Source: Streptomyces sp. LBL (lineage in GTDB: Bacteria > Actinomycetota > Actinomycetes > Streptomycetales > Streptomycetaceae). Taken from it: a DNA stretch of 64,000 nt. The number at the start of each line of letters is the position of its first letter. The first letter of the stretch is position 1. A program made the position numbers and the translations under genes. Of the stretch, positions 25,926 to 34,204 are shown one piece after another. Location: assembly GCF_029893585.1 (NCBI RefSeq), contig NZ_JARXYX010000025.1:82246-146245 (forward strand). The letters are read 5' to 3'. The notes below the pieces were generated by a model. That model was not told the DNA's origin and searched no databases. It worked only from the letters and a program-made list of their open reading frames with translations.

Positions 25926-27794
25926 TCAGGTCAGATGCCAGACGGCGGGCGGGCGTTGGTCCGGCGGGTACTGGACGAGCCGGTTGCCGTCCGGGCTCAC
26001 CGTCATCCGCGTGATGGCGTTGACCAGCCGGTAGCCGCCCGCGGCGGGCTCCAACTCCCAGCGCTGCAAGGTGTTCGTGGCGTCACAGGTCTGCGGAGCC
26101 ACCTCGGCCCCCGGCTGGAGCGGCACGTTGAGCGTGAGCTTCCCGCCGCGCACCTCCAGACAGCCGCCGGCGGTCCGCAGCGTCACGTAACCGTCCGCCG
26201 TCCGCCGCACCTCGACGTCGAGGGTCCGGCCGTTCGTCGTGAGGGTGTACGCCCCGTCGGCCACCGGAACCCGGGTCAGGTCCCGCCATCCCGGTGCGTG
26301 CCCCACGGCCGTGCCGCGTGCGGTGAACCCGTCGTAGGTGGCGTCGGGGTGCGGGTCGCCCCAGGTGGCCTGGGAGACGTGCCGCAGGGCGGGCCACAGG
26401 GTGCCGGCGACCTCGTTCTCGGTCTCGCCGCGGCCGTTGTCGGGCCAGAGGCTGATCTTCGCGCCGGTGATGCCCTCGGAGGTGGCCAGCTTCTCGCCCT
26501 CGAAGCTGCGCGGGTCCCAGCTCTGCTCGTACAGGCCCTTGGTGTCACTGTGGAAGCCGCCGCGGACCAGGTACAGCGCGTAGGCCGCGTTCATCAACGG
26601 GTAGCCCTGTGCGATGAGTCGGCTGGGTTTGGTCGCCACGTTCAGCCAGTGCTCGACCGTCGTGCCGGCGGTGACCGGCACGGTGTTGGCGCCGGTGAGC
26701 CCGTCGTTCCAGATGCGCAGCTTCTTGCCCTTGGCGGCCGTGTAGGCCTGGACGCGGTTGACGAAGTCGATGAAGGCGTCCTGCGGGGTGGCGTCCGGGC
26801 CGTACTTCTCCCGCGCGTACCGCAGGATGTGCGGGTACTTGGCGAAGTCGGAGCCGAGCATGTACTCGTCGGCTCCCATGTGCCAGGAGGTGGACCGGAA
26901 GACCTGCGCGTACTCGTCGATCAGACCGGTGTAGTAGTCGAAGGCGGCCGGCTGGGTGATGTCGAGGCGCGAGGGCTGCTTGGCGCCGTCGGCGTCGGTC
27001 AGCTGGAGGTCCGGCCGGTTCTCGATCCACGGGTCCATGTGTCCCGGGGAGTTGATCTCCGGGATGATCTCCACGTGGTAGCGCTCGCCGAGGGCGACCA
27101 GAGCGCGGATCTCGTCCTTGGTGTAGTAGCCCCAGGTGTTGGCCTCGGGGTGGGCGTCGCTCTTCACCTTCAGTTCGAGGAGCAGCTGGTTGAGCTTGTT
27201 GTACGCCATCTCGCGGACCAGGTTCTCCAGCCAGGGCCGGGAGATGTGGACGTAGCAGGCGCAGACGCCGACCCCGCGTTCCTTGTACCGCGGGACGTCC
27301 ACGGTGCGTCCGGCGGGGATCCGGTCGCCCTGGGCGAGGAGCTGGAGGAGGGTCCGGGTGCCGTAGAAGGCGCCGGTCTCGGTCGCGCCGGTCACCGACA
27401 GACGCCCTGCGGCGTGGAGTTCGTAGCCCTCGGTGCCGAGGGAGGCCCTGGAGGCCTCGACGTCGATGACGATGTCACCGGCGCGGGCACCGCCGGGCAC
27501 CACCGGTGGCCTGCCGTGGCCCGCTGCCCGGAGATCGTCGGCGAGCGTGTCGGCGACCCGGCGTTCGGCCGGGCCGCCCGCCACGAGACGAGCGCCGGCC
27601 CGGAAGACGTAACTGCCGGACGCGGGCGTCCAGTCGCTCAGGGCGGGCACGGTGACCGGCGGGCTCTGCTCCCGCACCGGCGAACTCTGCTCCTGCCCCG
27701 GCGGGCTCTGCTCCTGCCGCGCGATCGCCGGCGCCGGTGCCAGAAACAGCGTCAGCACCGCCATGACGCCGACCAGTTTCAGCCGTTTCCTCAT
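25926..27794 (-). CDS. secreted GH20 glycosidase (beta-N-acetylhexosaminidase or lacto-N-biosidase-like)
   Basis: A 622-residue secreted protein with a basic signal peptide (MRKRLKLVGVMAVLTLFLAPAPAIA), a low-complexity EQSPP repeat stretch, a GH20b N-terminal domain and a GH20 barrel. The paired catalytic residues are in WHMGADEYM (Asp-Glu, about residue 314). The C-terminal ~130 residues carry cysteines and a YRLVNAITRMTV segment that looks beta-trefoil or lectin-like. Partnering with an alpha-L-fucosidase suggests attack on fucosylated N-acetylhexosamine glycans such as mucin or Lewis-type structures, which is inference. ATG 27794 is preferred over an ATG at 27812 because GGGGAG sits at the right distance. 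Confidence 0.85.
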   Translation of the reverse strand: MRKRLKLVGVMAVLTLFLAPAPAIARQEQSPPGQEQSSPVREQSPPVTVPALSDWTPASGSYVFRAGARLVAGGPAERRVADTLADDLRAAGHGRPPVVPGGARAGDIVIDVEASRASLGTEGYELHAAGRLSVTGATETGAFYGTRTLLQLLAQGDRIPAGRTVDVPRYKERGVGVCACYVHISRPWLENLVREMAYNKLNQLLLELKVKSDAHPEANTWGYYTKDEIRALVALGERYHVEIIPEINSPGHMDPWIENRPDLQLTDADGAKQPSRLDITQPAAFDYYTGLIDEYAQVFRSTSWHMGADEYMLGSDFAKYPHILRYAREKYGPDATPQDAFIDFVNRVQAYTAAKGKKLRIWNDGLTGANTVPVTAGTTVEHWLNVATKPSRLIAQGYPLMNAAYALYLVRGGFHSDTKGLYEQSWDPRSFEGEKLATSEGITGAKISLWPDNGRGETENEVAGTLWPALRHVSQATWGDPHPDATYDGFTARGTAVGHAPGWRDLTRVPVADGAYTLTTNGRTLDVEVRRTADGYVTLRTAGGCLEVRGGKLTLNVPLQPGAEVAPQTCDATNTLQRWELEPAAGGYRLVNAITRMTVSPDGNRLVQYPPDQRPPAVWHLT

Positions 27795-27969
27795 GAGCGA
27801 CTCCCCATTCATCGGAGGCCTGATCATTGGCTTGGCCTATCGGCCTGTCAATGGGTTCCGCTGGCACAGGAGTTGCGCCATTGATCGGATGACCTGCCAG
27901 GTCAGCCCACCGGGTCGGCTGTCGGACCGCGAAAAGTCCAAGAAGACCGGTCCGAATGTCCAAGCGTGA

Positions 27970-28560
27970 GCGCTCTCGACGCGGCGGCCACCGCCGTATA
28001 CGACGGCTGCCCGGGAGGCGGCCGGAGTGCTCATGAAGGCCGGCCACCAGGTGCGCCGGGCCGATCCGTCGTATCCGCTGTCGCTGAGCTTCACCTCGCT
28101 CGCCCACTGGACAGCCGGCACGGCGGTGGACGCTCAGGGGCTCGACCGGCGGCGGCTGACCCGGCGCACCCGGGTCCACGCGGCCGTCGGACGCCGCTTC
28201 GTGGACTCCGTACGCACCGGCGAGGGCCGTCAGGCGCTGCGCCGATGCCTGGACCCCTTCTTCGAGGAGTACGACGTGCTGCTCACCCCGGCACTCGCCC
28301 GCCGTTCCCCCAGGTCCGCGCCCTGGCACGAGCGGGGCTGGCTGCGCAATGTGCTCGCCAACACGAACTACTCACCTCTGACGCCGCCGTGGAACCTCAC
28401 CGGCTGGCCCGCGATGGCGGTCCCGTTCGGCACCCTGCCCTCCGGCGCCCCCTGCGCCGTACAGCTCGTGGGGCGTCCGGGAGCGGAGGCCGGCCTGCTG
28501 GAGGTGGCCGCGCAGTTGGAGGAGCGGCGCCCTTGGAAGCGGACGGCACCTCTGGACTGA
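27970..28560 (+). pseudogene. amidase (GatA-like) C-terminal remnant
   Basis: Only the last ~195 codons of an amidase-signature protein remain. Readable parts are ARE-AAGVLMKAGHQVRRADPSYP, FFEEYDVLLTPALARRSP, LTPPWNLTGWPAMAVPFG and CAVQLVGRPGAEAGLLEVAAQLEE, all from the C-terminal third of amidases. The catalytic Ser-cisSer-Lys and the Gly/Ser-rich signature would lie upstream but are absent, and an in-frame TGA sits at 27968. A GTG at 28027 could start translation but would give a protein without an active site. Confidence 0.8.
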
Positions 28561-28781
28561 CGCCCTCCCGCAGGGGCCACAAGGCTTACCGACCGGCAGG
28601 ACTGCAGGGCTGCACCGATAACCGGGGGCCTCGGCGGCGGCCATGGGGACAGGCGGAGGCGACGATCCGGGGCCAGAAAAGCCAGATCCGCGGCCAGTCG
28701 TCGGCCGCGGCTCCTCTGGTCGGCATGGGCGTGGGTTTCGCACGCCCATGCGTTCGGCGATCGCGACGGGTTGCCCCGGCG

Positions 28782-28955
28782 TCAGTCCACGCTGGGCAGG
28801 ATGTGGTCCTCGGCGAGGTCCTCCTCGTAGCCCGCTAGGCGGATCGGGGCGGACCGGGCCCACACGTCGAGGCTGCCGAGCTCTCCGGCCCTGCGGCCCG
28901 CACGTTCCGTGCGTTCCTTGGGGCGTTGTTCGCGATTCGTCTTCTCCGGTGTCAC
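28782..28955 (-). CDS. small conserved-looking protein, 57 residues
   Basis: A short ORF starting at GTG 28953-28955 with an AAGGAG ribosome site at ideal spacing. The product is charged at the start (VTPEKTNREQRPKERTER) and then reads AGRRAGELGSLDVWARSAPI and RLAGYEEDLAEDHILPSVD up to the stop. It has no membrane helix or signal and no family that I can name with confidence. The ordered, non-repetitive C-terminal half and the strong ribosome site support a real gene. It starts ten bases after the stop of the small ORF at 28966-29181, and that stop codon adjoins the ribosome site, which suggests a two-gene transcript. Confidence 0.55.
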   Translation of the reverse strand: MTPEKTNREQRPKERTERAGRRAGELGSLDVWARSAPIRLAGYEEDLAEDHILPSVD

Positions 28956-28965
28956 CGCGCACTCC

Positions 28966-29181
28966 TTATGTGTCGGTCACCCTCGGGGCGCACCTGGCCA
29001 GTCTGCGACCTGGTTCCCGGCGCCCGCTCGGGTCTGGTGGGAACAGTTCGGACGCGGTGGCGCCGGTGTACTCGTACGAGAGCAGGCCGTGGTGAACGGG
29101 CGTGTCCCATGACGGACCGTGGGTGTGGGTGGGACCCCGTACTGCTGTCCGTCCGGTACAGACTAACCAGATGAGCGGCAT
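28966..29181 (-). CDS. possible small protein, up to 71 residues
   Basis: This ORF ends in a TAA placed exactly at the ribosome site of the 57-residue gene downstream, which argues for a translated partner. The C-terminal part (PVHHGLLSYEYTGATASELF followed by a Pro/Arg-rich tail) looks coding. The N-terminal part from ATG 29181 (MPLIWLVCTGR...) has no clear ribosome site, so the true start may differ. No family is recognised. Confidence 0.35.
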   Translation of the reverse strand: MPLIWLVCTGRTAVRGPTHTHGPSWDTPVHHGLLSYEYTGATASELFPPDPSGRREPGRRLARCAPRVTDT

Positions 29182-29402
29182 GCCGCTCGATAGGGCTGAA
29201 AACAATCGGTAACTTTCGGGAGTCAACCGGTGCACAGCAGGGAATACTCTGCCCCGCTTTGTAAGCCGGCGCATGTTTGGCTGTCGCCCGATCGGCCTAA
29301 CCCGCGAACAGACGACGCAGTTCAGATCCCGTTGGCCGAATCGCAAGCCGGCCATGATCTGCTGGCGCCCCGGCAAGGCTCGTCCGGCGGGAGGACTGGC
29401 GC

Positions 29403-29852
29403 ATGGAGCTGCGCAGTGTCGAAGAGCTGATGGATCTGCTGTACGCATGCCGGGGCGCGTTCGACGCGCCCGGCCTCAGAAGTGGTCGCGTCGACCTGCA
29501 CCAGCACGCGCTGCGGACGGCCGCGCTGCTGCGCCGGTCCCGCCCCGCCGACAAGGAACTCCAGGTGGCGGGGCTGGTGCACGCGATCGGCCTGCTGCTG
29601 CGACCCGGTGAGCGGGCGGCCCACGCGGACTGCGCCGCCGACGCCGTCCGTTCCCTGCTCGGCGAGCGGGTCGCCGGCCTGGTCCGCGGCCACGCACCCG
29701 CCACCGGCCTCGCCGACGACGACCTGCTGCGCCTGCGCCAGGCCGTCGAGGAGGCCCTGATCGCCGGGTTCGACGGCGGGGTGCTGGAGGACTGGCGCAC
29801 GGTGCTGGAACTACTGGCGGCACGGAACTCCCGCCTCGGGGCTGTCGACTGA
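29403..29852 (+). CDS. HD-fold protein lacking the catalytic Asp
   Basis: A 149-residue helical protein. HQHALRTAALL and ELQVAGLVHAIG align by eye with the H...HD core of HD-domain phosphohydrolases and related oxygenases (typically HxxQTA...ALLHDIG). Here the HD pair reads HA, so one metal ligand is missing, while the later helix (VRGHAPATG) keeps a histidine. It may bind a ligand without catalysis. ATG 29403 has GGAGG eight bases upstream. The SDR gene begins 25 bases downstream, likely in the same operon. Confidence 0.65.
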   Translation: MELRSVEELMDLLYACRGAFDAPGLRSGRVDLHQHALRTAALLRRSRPADKELQVAGLVHAIGLLLRPGERAAHADCAADAVRSLLGERVAGLVRGHAPATGLADDDLLRLRQAVEEALIAGFDGGVLEDWRTVLELLAARNSRLGAVD

Positions 29853-29877
29853 CGGTCCGTCATGAGACGGTACGGCG

Positions 29878-30681
29878 ATGACACCGTCGTACGGACTACA
29901 GGGCAGAGCCGCCTTGGTCACCGGGGCCACGCGCGGGATCGGGCGGGCCGTCGCCGGGCAGTTGGCGGCGGCCGGGGCACTGGTGTGCGTGACCGGGCGG
30001 AACGCCGACGACGTGCGGCGGACCGCCGGAGAGCTGGGCGGTATCGGTGTCGCGGGCAGCGTCGCCGATCCGGACCACCTGCGGGAGGTCACGGAGTCGG
30101 TTCTGCGTGCGTTCGGACGGCTCGACGTGGTGGTCACCAACGCGGCGACCAACCAGCCGTACGGGCCACTCATGGACGCCGATCCGGGTGCCTGGCGGGA
30201 GGCGTTCGCCGTCAATGTCGAAGCTCCGCTGCGGCTGGTGCAGTGCGCCTGGCGGGCCTGGATGCGGGAGCACGGCGGGGCGGTGGTCACCATCTGCACG
30301 GAGGGCGCCACGCATGTCGGCCCCAACGTCGGCGCGTACAACACCAGCAAGGCGGCTCTCCTGCACCTGACGCGGCAACTCGCGGGCGAACTCGCGCCGA
30401 GGGTCCGGGTCAACTCCGTCTCGCCCGGACTCGTCCGCACCGAGATGGCGCGGTTCGTGTGGGAGCGGGGCGAGGAGGAACTGGCCGCCGGGCTGCCGCT
30501 CGGGCGGATCGGGAAGCCGGAGGACGTGGCGCGGGCCGTGGTCTGGCTGGCCTCGGACGCGGCGGAGTGGGTGACCGGGGCCGACCTGCTCGTCGACGGC
30601 GGGACGCGGGTCCGGACGGCGTACTCGAGCGGGTACGCCGTCCACGATCGCCTGCGGTCATCCGCACCACCGCACGCCTGA
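29878..30681 (+). CDS. SDR-family oxidoreductase
   Basis: A 267-residue classical short-chain dehydrogenase. TGATRGIG (cofactor site), TGRNADD (Arg after strand 2, favouring NADP), TNAATN in place of NNAG, a modified catalytic-Ser position (ICTEGA, Thr/Glu instead of Ser) and YNTSKAA (Tyr-x3-Lys) are visible, then SPGLVRTEM. The C-terminus extends beyond VDGG by about 30 residues and ends within a 26-bp direct repeat. Substrate unknown. The lack of the usual serine may alter activity. Confidence 0.8.
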   Translation: MTPSYGLQGRAALVTGATRGIGRAVAGQLAAAGALVCVTGRNADDVRRTAGELGGIGVAGSVADPDHLREVTESVLRAFGRLDVVVTNAATNQPYGPLMDADPGAWREAFAVNVEAPLRLVQCAWRAWMREHGGAVVTICTEGATHVGPNVGAYNTSKAALLHLTRQLAGELAPRVRVNSVSPGLVRTEMARFVWERGEEELAAGLPLGRIGKPEDVARAVVWLASDAAEWVTGADLLVDGGTRVRTAYSSGYAVHDRLRSSAPPHA

Positions 30682-30710
30682 CGATCATCCGCACCACCGC
30701 ACGCCTGACG
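30658..30710 (+). repeat. 26-bp perfect direct repeat at the SDR stop codon
   Basis: Copies 30658-30683 and 30685-30710 (27-bp period). The first contains the SDR stop and the second lies just past it. It looks like a recent duplication. Confidence 0.85.
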
Positions 30711-30725
30711 GGACGCTCCGCTCCC

Positions 30726-31031
30726 TCACGGGAACAACGCGATCCCCACGAGGACCAGCAGGACGATGCCTGCCACGAAAGCCACCGTGGCCCAGGGCCC
30801 GCGGTGCCTCAGCGAGGTCGCGGGCCCGCCGCCACGGGGCCGGTCCTCCGGCAGCACGGGGCGGGCCGGGCGGTCGCTCGCGTAGAACTGCTCATCGGTC
30901 GGATAGTGGTTACGCGGATCATCGAAGGCCCGGGGATCGATACTGTCGGGCGGATCGATACCGGCCTGCGGATCGATACCGGCCCGCGGATCGGTGCTGT
31001 CGCTCGGATCGGTGCTGTGTGCAATGGCCAT
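30726..31031 (-). CDS. small single-pass membrane protein
   Basis: A 101-residue protein. The N-terminal half is Asp/Pro-rich with repeated DPxAGIDP units, the middle is Arg-rich, and the C-terminus is a single membrane helix (ATVAFVAGIVLLVLVGIALF). This suggests a tail-anchored cytoplasmic protein. ATG 31031 has GGGAG seven bases upstream. No function can be assigned. Confidence 0.6.
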   Translation of the reverse strand: MAIAHSTDPSDSTDPRAGIDPQAGIDPPDSIDPRAFDDPRNHYPTDEQFYASDRPARPVLPEDRPRGGGPATSLRHRGPWATVAFVAGIVLLVLVGIALFP

Positions 31032-31119
31032 GGCAACTCCCGACGCAGTACTCGCGTTCCCCGGGTTCCCCGCTCGCGCCGAGGCATGCGTCGCGGGCAG
31101 CGGGCCATCGCTTCCCGGG

Positions 31120-32595
31120 TCACCACTTCCCGGGGGCGTAGTCCTTCAGAAAGACCCCGTACAGGTCCTCGCCCGCCTCACCGCGCACGACAGGGTCGTA
31201 GACACGGGCCGCGCCGTCGACCAGGTCGAGCGGGGCGTGGAAGCCGGCCTCGGCGAGGCGGAGCTTGTCGGGGTGCGGGCGTTCGTCGGTGATCCAGCCG
31301 GTGTCGACGGCCGTCATGAGGATGCCGTCCTGCTCGAACATCTCCTGGGCACTGGTGCGCGTGAGCATGTTCAGAGCGGCCTTGGCCATGTTGGTGTGCG
31401 GGTGGCCGGCGCCCTTGTAGCCGCGGGCGAAGACGCCCTCCATGGCGGAGACGTTCACGATGTACGTACGGTTCGCGGCCGAGGACGCCATCGACGGACG
31501 CAGACGGCTGATCAGGATGAAGGGGGCCGTGGAGTTGCAGAGCTGGACCTCCAGCAGCTCGATGGGCGTCACCTCGTCCACCGTCTGGATCCAGCTGTTG
31601 GTGTCGTGCAGGTCGGGGACCAGACCGCCCGCGTCGATCGCCGTACCGGCCGCGATCCGCTCCAGGGAGGCCGAGCCGGAGATCAGGGCGAGGTCGGTGA
31701 CGTCCTGGGCGGTCAGCGCGCCGCCCCCGGCCACCGGCAGCGCGGCGACGGCGCCGGAGCCGAAGGTGCCGATCACCTCGGAGGCGGGCAGTTCACCGGC
31801 GGGCATCGGGGCGGACTCGGCGGCGAGCAGTTCGCTGTAGGCCTGCGGGGAGCGCCGTACGGTCTGGGCCGCGTTGTTGATCAGGATGTCCAGCGGGCCC
31901 TCGGCCGCGACCGACTCGGCGAGGGCGACCACCTGGGCCGGGTCGCGCAGGTCGATGCCGACGATCTTCAGGCGGTGGATCCAGTCGGCGCTGTCGGGCT
32001 GGGCCTTGAAGCGGCGGATCGCGTCGTTCGGGAAGCGGGTCGTGATCGTGGTGTGGGCACCGTCACGCAGCAGCCTCAGCGCGATGTACATGCCGATCTT
32101 GGCGCGGCCTCCGGTGAGCAGCGCGCGCTTGCCGGTGAGGTCGGTGCGGGCGTCGCGGCGGGCCCGGTTCTCGGCTGCGCAGTTCTGGCAGAGCTGGTGG
32201 TAGAAGTAGTCGACCTCGACGTAGCGGGACTTGCAGATGTAGCAGGAGCGCGGGCGCTGGAGCACCCCCGCGATCTGTCCCTCGCTGGTGGCCGACGACG
32301 GGAGGGTGCCTTCCGTCTCGTCGTCGATGCGCCGGGCGGAGCCGGTTGCCGTGGACTCCGTGACCGTCCGGTCGTGCGCGGTCTTCGCGGCCCGGCGCTC
32401 CTGGCGGCGGCGCTGCTTGACCGTGCGGAAGACGCCGGCGGTGGCCCGGCGCACGGCGATCGCGTCGGGGTGGTCGAGGTCCAGTGTGTCGAGTTCCTCG
32501 AGCACGCTCAGGCAGACGGCCAGCCGCTCCGGGTCGATGCCGGGCCCGTACACCACCTCGTCCGTGGTCGCCGAACCGTTGTCTGTCACCGTCAT
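31120..32595 (-). CDS. SDR oxidoreductase with N-terminal zinc-ribbon region
   Basis: A 491-residue protein. The first ~110 residues are charged and helical. A CxxC pair set follows (CYICKSRYVEVDYFYHQLCQNC, about residues 118-139), which should bind zinc. From about residue 155 there is a complete SDR domain: TGGRAKIGMYIAL, IDLRDP, INNAAQ, NVSAMEG, and HTNMAKAAL with the active-site lysine, though the Tyr of YxxxK is replaced by His or Thr. It ends DLYGVFLKDYAPGKW. It seems a conserved actinobacterial/plant-type SDR subgroup. The substrate is unknown. The ribosome site is weak. Confidence 0.8.
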   Translation of the reverse strand: MTVTDNGSATTDEVVYGPGIDPERLAVCLSVLEELDTLDLDHPDAIAVRRATAGVFRTVKQRRRQERRAAKTAHDRTVTESTATGSARRIDDETEGTLPSSATSEGQIAGVLQRPRSCYICKSRYVEVDYFYHQLCQNCAAENRARRDARTDLTGKRALLTGGRAKIGMYIALRLLRDGAHTTITTRFPNDAIRRFKAQPDSADWIHRLKIVGIDLRDPAQVVALAESVAAEGPLDILINNAAQTVRRSPQAYSELLAAESAPMPAGELPASEVIGTFGSGAVAALPVAGGGALTAQDVTDLALISGSASLERIAAGTAIDAGGLVPDLHDTNSWIQTVDEVTPIELLEVQLCNSTAPFILISRLRPSMASSAANRTYIVNVSAMEGVFARGYKGAGHPHTNMAKAALNMLTRTSAQEMFEQDGILMTAVDTGWITDERPHPDKLRLAEAGFHAPLDLVDGAARVYDPVVRGEAGEDLYGVFLKDYAPGKW

Positions 32596-32704
32596 GGCCG
32601 CTGCCGTTCCCTGGGTCTTCCACGCGGCGCTTTGACCGCATCCGCTTTCGAACGGCGAATTTTACGGCAGTGCCGGGCCACACCGCCAAACCCGAGCCGA
32701 TCAC

Positions 32705-32740
32705 GCAGGCGGTGATCACGGCTCGCAGGCGGTGATCAGC
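32705..32740 (-). repeat. 15-bp direct repeat at the WS/DGAT 3' end
   Basis: CGCAGGCGGTGATCA occurs at 32705-32719 and 32726-32740, around the WS/DGAT stop codon. Palindromic TGATCA cores are included. Confidence 0.6.
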
Positions 32741-34044
32741 GTCTCCACCTCCTCGGTCAGGGCCCGGGCCAGCCGGTCGAGGTCCGGTACGGCGTGCGCG
32801 TCGGCGACGAGGCCGTAGTGGACCTGTCCGCGGTACGTCGAGACGGCGACGGCGAGGGACTGGCCCCGGGCCAGCGGTGCGAAGGGGTAGACCGCGGTGA
32901 GCGGGTTGCCGCCGAGCTTCAGACCGATGCCCGGCAGGGGCACGCTGGTGACCAGGATGTCGAACCAGAGCCGGGCCGCCTGGCTCACGAACGGTCCGCC
33001 GAGCCGGTGGCCGAGGGGCGGGACGTGGTCCGCGAGCAGGGCGACGGCGCCGGCGCCCCGGTTGGGCCCGGCGTTCTTGTTCCGGTCCATGGCCGTACGG
33101 ACCGTGGCGAGACGGCCGAGCGGGTCCGGGTCAGCGACAGGCAGCCGCATGAGGTAGCCGGAGAGCCGGTTGCCCTGCGGGTGGGCGGTGCGCGAGCGGC
33201 GTCTGGAGACCGGGATCAGAGCGCGGGGCGCGACGCCCTCGCTGCCGTCGCCGCGTTCGTCGAGCCAGCGGCGCAGGGCACCCGCGACGACCGCGATCAG
33301 GACGTCGTTGACGGTGCCGCCGACGGCCTTGCGGACCCGGTGCACGTCGTCGAGGTCGAGGACGACACCGGCGGTGCGGCGGGTGCCGGTGGACGGGGCG
33401 GTGAGGGCGGTGGAGGTACGCACGTCCAGGGTGGAGCGGGCGACGGAGGCTCCGATGTCGAGCGCGCGCCCCACGTCCGACCAGGCGCCACGCACCCGTC
33501 CCGGCAGCCTGCGGACGTCCGGCAGGAGGCCGCGTGGCGGCTCCACCGGGCGGGGGCGCGGCGCGGGCATGTCCATCGGGTCCAGCACGGCGGCGGCGAG
33601 CGTCAGCGCCCGCAGCCCGTCGGCCAGGGCGTGGTGGAACTTGAACAGCACGGCGAACGACACGCCGTCCTCCCCCGGCAGCACATGCGCCTCCCACGGC
33701 GGCCGGCCCCGCTGCAGTGGGCGCTGCATGAGGCGGCCCGCCTCGGCCTGGAAGTCCGTGGCGGGGGCGTGCAGGGTGACATGGTCGAGCGGGTCGAAGT
33801 CGGGGGCGGGCTCACGGGCCGCGCCGCCGAAGGCCGCCGGGAAGCCCAGGGGCCACACGTCACGGATCCGCATCCGCAGTCCGGGCACCGCGGCGGCCCG
33901 GGCGGCAAGCAGGTCGGCCGCGTGGGCGCCCGCGGTGGGCGAGGGTGCCGAGAAGACACCCAGCGCGCCCAGGTGCATGGGGTGCTCGGCGGATTCCATG
34001 TTCCAGAACGCCAGGTCGAGGGGTGCGAGCAGGTCAGGAGTCAA
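32716..34044 (-). CDS. wax ester synthase/diacylglycerol acyltransferase (WS/DGAT)
   Basis: A 442-residue acyltransferase that esterifies acyl-CoA to diacylglycerol or alcohols for storage lipid. The active site FHHALADG (HHxxxDG, about residue 137) is intact, as is the family N-terminus APLDLAFWNMESAEHPMHLG and the late block NGP-like segment VTSVPLPG. TTG 34042-34044 is the likely start because family proteins begin 15 residues before the conserved FWNMES and GAGG lies upstream. Streptomyces store triacylglycerol and often have several copies. Confidence 0.88.
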   Translation of the reverse strand: MTPDLLAPLDLAFWNMESAEHPMHLGALGVFSAPSPTAGAHAADLLAARAAAVPGLRMRIRDVWPLGFPAAFGGAAREPAPDFDPLDHVTLHAPATDFQAEAGRLMQRPLQRGRPPWEAHVLPGEDGVSFAVLFKFHHALADGLRALTLAAAVLDPMDMPAPRPRPVEPPRGLLPDVRRLPGRVRGAWSDVGRALDIGASVARSTLDVRTSTALTAPSTGTRRTAGVVLDLDDVHRVRKAVGGTVNDVLIAVVAGALRRWLDERGDGSEGVAPRALIPVSRRRSRTAHPQGNRLSGYLMRLPVADPDPLGRLATVRTAMDRNKNAGPNRGAGAVALLADHVPPLGHRLGGPFVSQAARLWFDILVTSVPLPGIGLKLGGNPLTAVYPFAPLARGQSLAVAVSTYRGQVHYGLVADAHAVPDLDRLARALTEEVETLITACEP

Positions 34045-34143
34045 TGGTGCGCCTCGCGTCTGGGAAGGTCGGGCCAGCAGTCAACCGCCAATAGGCGATT
34101 ACGGTCAAGTGCTATCAAGCTACGCATAGTTAACAGCAGATTA

Positions 34144-34172
34144 AGTCCCGCCTCTTGGTGAGAGGCGGGACT
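34144..34172 (-). terminator. perfect 12-bp hairpin after the GH2 gene
   Basis: Arms 34144-34155 and 34161-34172 are exact inverse complements with a 5-base loop. The hairpin lies 33 bases beyond the GH2 stop and stands between it and the WS/DGAT promoter. Confidence 0.85.
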
Positions 34173-34204
34173 CATACGCCATCTGAGGTCACACCAGCGA
34201 TCGC

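Noticed and set aside
24852..27884. 1010-codon open frame antisense to the GH29 and GH20 genes
   Set aside because: It spans two well-defined genes and their gap, gives a Gly/Val/Arg-rich product with no family likeness and no ribosome site.
28643..29095. 150-codon plus-strand ORF overlapping the small minus-strand genes
   Set aside because: The product is Gly/Pro/Arg/Ser-rich without motifs, while the opposite strand has well-placed starts and ribosome sites.
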